Assembly (NCBI GenBank): GCA_947259435.1
Contig: CAMYMP010000136.1
Coordinates: 1 to 8,698, forward strand
DNA length: 8,698 nucleotides
Direction of reading: 5' to 3'
Source of the DNA: an uncultured Woeseiaceae bacterium
Lineage (GTDB): Bacteria; Pseudomonadota; Gammaproteobacteria; Woeseiales; Woeseiaceae
Every line of letters starts with the position of its first letter. Position 1 is the stretch's first letter. A program made the position numbers and the translations under genes. Below the pieces are notes generated by a model, which made no database searches, was not told the DNA's origin, and saw only the letters and a program-made list of their open reading frames with translations. Shown here piece by piece: positions 6,377 through 8,698 of the stretch.

Positions 6377-6774
6377 CTTTTCGAAGCGATTCTCAGCGCG
6401 GTTCTTTCGCACTTCGCCGGCATGAAAGACCTGCCCGTTCATCGCGATGTAGACGCCGGGCGGCGCGACCTGCACGGCCGCCACGGCCATGCCGACATTG
6501 AACACGGCATCGGTCGTCTTGAATCGTGCGGGCGTCAGCGCGCCGGTCAGAACGATGGTCTTGCCGCTGCAATAAAATTGCGCAAATGCTCCCTGTCCTG
6601 GTCCGTAATATCGAGGCTATCTTTATGAAACAACGGCACGATTTCGTAGTCGAACTCCACGAGGCCGTCGGTCAAAATGTGCCTGATCACGGAATCGCCG
6701 ACCTCGAACTGGCTCAGATCGTCAAAATAGACCTTGTCGATCGTGCCGCCCGTTGTTACGAAGCGTATGAACAT
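6371..6774 (-). pseudogene. Small asparaginase-family protein gene with central deletion and frame break
   Basis: The family is a stand-alone N-terminal asparaginase domain of about 160 residues found in proteobacteria, of uncertain physiological role. The first frame (from ATG 6772-6774) gives MFIRFVTTGGTIDKVYFDD, with the nucleophile-region TGGT motif, then VPLFHKDSLDITDQDREHLRNFIAA, and stops out of context at 6547-6549. Homology resumes in another frame at 6563-6565 with GKTIVLTGALTPARFKTTDA and runs through VAPPGVYIAMNGQVF and RKNRAENRFEKL to TAG 6371-6373. The block expected between, including the second catalytic motif THGTDT, is absent: about 25-30 residues, or roughly 80 nt by my recollection of the family. 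Both ends are well conserved, which suggests a recent loss or an assembly deletion. The gene is convergent with the aldehyde dehydrogenase and diverges from nfeD across only 20 nt. Confidence 0.88.
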
Positions 6775-6794
6775 GCGCGCAATGCTATCATTAG

Positions 6795-8279
6795 ATGATG
6801 AAATCCATAGCCGTCTTTGCAGCTCTTCTCCTCAGCGTGTTCGCCGGCACTGCGAGCGCCCAGGGCAATGTCGTCGTTCTGCAGATCGAGGGAGGTATCG
6901 GTGTCGCAACCGCCGAGTACATCATCAGCGGGATCGAGTACGCGCAGGAAACTGACGCTGAGTTGATCATCATAGAAATCGACACGCCGGGCGGGCTGAT
7001 GGCCCCTATGGACGACATCATAAAAGCCATTCTCGGATCGTCGGTGCCTGTTGCAACGTATGTGACCCCGGCGGGTGCGCGAGCAGCGAGCGCGGGCACT
7101 TACATACTAATGGCGAGCCACATTGCAGCCATGGCGCCGACCACTCGGCTGGGTGCCGCGACGCCCGTGTCTCTGACCGGCGACGGTGCGAAACCCGACA
7201 ACAAGGACGAAAGCGAGAACGAAGGCGACGAGGAAACGGCGCCAGCTGCCCCTGCGGGCACGGACCTCGAGCGCAAGGTGCTAAATGACGCGCTCGCGGA
7301 AATTCGTAGCCTTGCAGAACGACACGGTCGCAATGCGGACTGGGCCGAGAAAGCCGTGCGCGATGCTGCGACGTTGACGGCTCGTGAGGCTCTGGAGCAA
7401 AACGTCATCGAATTCGTCGCTGCGACTCGTGCCGAGTTGCTGACGCAGATCAACGGGCATGAAGTGGAAATTAACGCGGAGGCGGTCACTCTCGCGACGA
7501 ATGGCCTTGTCGTCGAGTTTGTCGCTGCGACTCGTGCCGAACTGCTGACGCAGATCAACGGGCATGAAGTGGAAATCAACGCGGAGCCGGTCACTCTCGC
7601 GACGAATGGCCTTATCGTCGAGGAGTACGAACCCAACTGGCGCATCAAGATACTCTCGGCAATCGCCAATCCGGAAATCGTATTGCTGCTGGGCCTGATC
7701 GGCATCTACGGGCTCATGTACGAGGGCTGGAATCCTGGCGCGATAGTGCCTGGCGTAGTCGGTGTTATTTGTCTTTTGCTTGCTGCGTATGCGCTGCAGG
7801 TCCTTCCGGTCAACTACGCGGGTCTTGCGCTGATCATTGTCGGTCTGGCATTGATGACGGCGGAGGCGTTCGCCCCCAGTTTCGGTGCGCTAGGGCTCGG
7901 CGGCATAGCTGCGTTTGTATTTGGTGCAATTATGATGTTCGACAGTGGCGTTCCGGGTTTTGGCATATCGCTGGTATTTGTAATTGGCCTGGCCGTGATT
8001 GCTGCATTGCTCATTATCTGGCTCGTTGGTTTCATTCTTAAATTGCGCCGGCGCGGCGCGGTGTCGGGCCGCGATTCGATTATCGGCGGAGTCGCCACCG
8101 CGATGACGGACTTTTCCGGGGAAGGCAAGGTCTGGCTCGAAGGTGAGGCCTGGATGGCCCGAAGTACAGTACCCATCAGCAAGGACCAGCATGTCAGAGT
8201 GACCGATATCGACGGGCTTATCGTCGTTGTCGAGCCCGTTTCAGAGCGCGGTGCCGGCGACGCCCAACTACAAACATAA
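6795..8279 (+). CDS. nfeD: Long-form NfeD membrane serine protease (stomatin operon partner), with internal duplication
   Basis: NfeD proteins are ClpP-like membrane-bound serine proteases encoded beside stomatin/slipin genes; the studied archaeal member (PH1510) cleaves its partner stomatin. The 494 residues start with a signal peptide or anchor (residues 1-22, ending ASA). A ClpP-like domain follows with DTPGGLM (63-69), Ser99 in AASAGTY and Lys161 in ERKVLNDA, matching the Ser-Lys dyad. Between these lies an acidic, low-complexity linker (about 129-157). Residues 206-240 and 241-275 are a 35-residue tandem duplication. Several hydrophobic membrane segments occupy about 295-425, and a C-terminal NfeD OB-fold domain includes [10 protein letters not shown]. 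The start is ATG at 6795 (or the next codon, also ATG); I see no good Shine-Dalgarno, and only 20 nt separate it from the divergent asparaginase-like gene. The slipin gene follows 26 nt later, giving the classic operon. Confidence 0.94.
   Translation: MMKSIAVFAALLLSVFAGTASAQGNVVVLQIEGGIGVATAEYIISGIEYAQETDAELIIIEIDTPGGLMAPMDDIIKAILGSSVPVATYVTPAGARAASAGTYILMASHIAAMAPTTRLGAATPVSLTGDGAKPDNKDESENEGDEETAPAAPAGTDLERKVLNDALAEIRSLAERHGRNADWAEKAVRDAATLTAREALEQNVIEFVAATRAELLTQINGHEVEINAEAVTLATNGLVVEFVAATRAELLTQINGHEVEINAEPVTLATNGLIVEEYEPNWRIKILSAIANPEIVLLLGLIGIYGLMYEGWNPGAIVPGVVGVICLLLAAYALQVLPVNYAGLALIIVGLALMTAEAFAPSFGALGLGGIAAFVFGAIMMFDSGVPGFGISLVFVIGLAVIAALLIIWLVGFILKLRRRGAVSGRDSIIGGVATAMTDFSGEGKVWLEGEAWMARSTVPISKDQHVRVTDIDGLIVVVEPVSERGAGDAQLQT
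7410..7514 (+). repeat. nfeD internal tandem repeat, copy 1 (105 bp)
   Basis: In-frame 35-codon unit beginning [13 protein letters not shown]. It differs from the adjacent copy at 7 of 105 bases by direct comparison. Only two changes alter the protein (Ala to Pro, Val to Ile). The unit spans the segment that normally joins the protease domain to the membrane part of NfeD. Confidence 0.95.
7515..7619 (+). repeat. nfeD internal tandem repeat, copy 2 (105 bp)
   Basis: Second copy, directly abutting the first with no spacer and followed by the usual EEYEPNW sequence. The family normally has this segment once, so one copy is extra. The third-position bias of the differences suggests both copies have stayed under protein-level selection. 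Confidence 0.95.
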
Positions 8280-8293
8280 TTGTTTCAAACAAT

Positions 8294-8298
8294 AAGGA
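8294..8298 (+). promoter_or_regulatory. Shine-Dalgarno of the slipin gene
   Basis: AAGGA with a 7-nt spacer before ATG at 8306. It lies in the 26-nt gap after the nfeD stop, so the slipin gene is probably translated from the nfeD message with its own ribosome site. Confidence 0.7.
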
Positions 8299-8305
8299 AA
8301 TCGTA

Positions 8306-8698
8306 ATGCCGATTACAGTCATTGGAGTCGTCGTAGCACTTTTAGTTGTCGTGCTCTATAACACGATCAAGATCCTGAAAGAGTATGAACGCGGCGTGAT
8401 CTTTTTTCTTGGCCGCTTTCAGGTAGTCAAAGGCCCCGGTCTGATCATCCTTGTGCCCGGCATCCAAAAGATGACCAAGGTTGATTTGCGGGTGGTTGTG
8501 CTCGACGTTCCGACTCAGGATGTAATCTCGCGCGACAACGTATCAGTTAAAGTCAATGCGGTAATCTATTTCCGCATTGTCGATCCCGAGAAGGCCATCA
8601 TCCGTGTCGCCAACGTGTTCGAAGCGACCAGTCAGCTGTCCCAGACAACTCTGCGGTCCGTCCTCGGCCAACACGAGCTCGACGACATGCTCGCCGAA
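8306..8698 (+). CDS. Slipin / stomatin-like SPFH-domain protein (N-terminal part, runs off window end)
   Basis: SPFH proteins form large membrane-anchored oligomers linked to membrane microdomains and quality control; in this arrangement the protein is the partner of NfeD. The 131 visible residues start with a hydrophobic membrane anchor (about 4-18), then [58 protein letters not shown] and [23 protein letters not shown], the canonical slipin succession. The frame is open at the last base of the window. The start is set by an AAGGA site and immediate homology. The visible part has no abnormality. QmcA-type relatives are the main alternative, but the pairing with long-form NfeD favours slipin. 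Confidence 0.95.
   Translation, partial: MPITVIGVVVALLVVVLYNTIKILKEYERGVIFFLGRFQVVKGPGLIILVPGIQKMTKVDLRVVVLDVPTQDVISRDNVSVKVNAVIYFRIVDPEKAIIRVANVFEATSQLSQTTLRSVLGQHELDDMLAE

Noticed and set aside
7100..7705. A 201-codon minus-strand open frame opposite nfeD
   Set aside because: Ser/Arg-rich shadow that repeats only because the nfeD duplication lies beneath it.
1..8698. tRNA, rRNA, CRISPR array, insertion sequence or attachment site
   Set aside because: Nearly all bases are accounted for by protein genes or short gaps, and no cloverleaf, regular spaced repeats, transposase or terminal inverted repeats were seen.

Overview
The window looks like a piece of a moderately GC-rich gammaproteobacterial chromosome, probably a draft or metagenome-assembled genome. 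Supporting this are an NADP-type isocitrate dehydrogenase divergent from the pseudouridine synthase rluE (the arrangement known in E. coli), proteobacterial-type UvrC, and a class II DAHP synthase. Most genes are core metabolism or maintenance. I see no mobile element, phage gene, tRNA, rRNA or CRISPR array, and no defence or biosynthetic cluster. I did not find a convincing undescribed multi-gene system; the interest lies in broken genes, an internal duplication and one unusual leader region.

Layout. Positions 1-2490 (minus strand) read icd, then a family 5 uracil-DNA glycosylase, then uvrC, closely packed: icd and the glycosylase overlap by 8 nt, and the glycosylase and uvrC are 4 nt apart. 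The icd reading frame is broken near 1830, where about 8 nt appear to be missing. Positions 2592-3164 (plus) hold rluE, which converges on a class II DAHP synthase (3161-4540, minus, first enzyme of the shikimate pathway); their TAG stops share one CTAG. The 318-nt gap 4541-4858 carries the DAHP synthase ribosome site, a plus-strand terminator-like hairpin and a 39-codon ORF that ends 4 nt before an ALDH7-family aldehyde dehydrogenase (4859-6376, lysine catabolism type). That dehydrogenase converges, through a shared CTATAG, on a small asparaginase-family gene (6371-6774, minus) that has lost its central catalytic block. From 6795 an operon begins on the plus strand: a long NfeD membrane protease with a 105-bp internal tandem duplication, then a slipin/stomatin-like SPFH protein running off the window end.

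How they work together. NfeD and slipin form the well-known stomatin-operon-partner pair, acting at the membrane. The glycosylase and UvrC are both DNA repair enzymes (base and nucleotide excision) and, with icd, are probably co-transcribed. The other genes are independent housekeeping units. Two frame-disrupted genes in under 9 kb suggest either real gene decay or indel errors in the assembly, and this should be settled before any metabolic conclusion is drawn from them.
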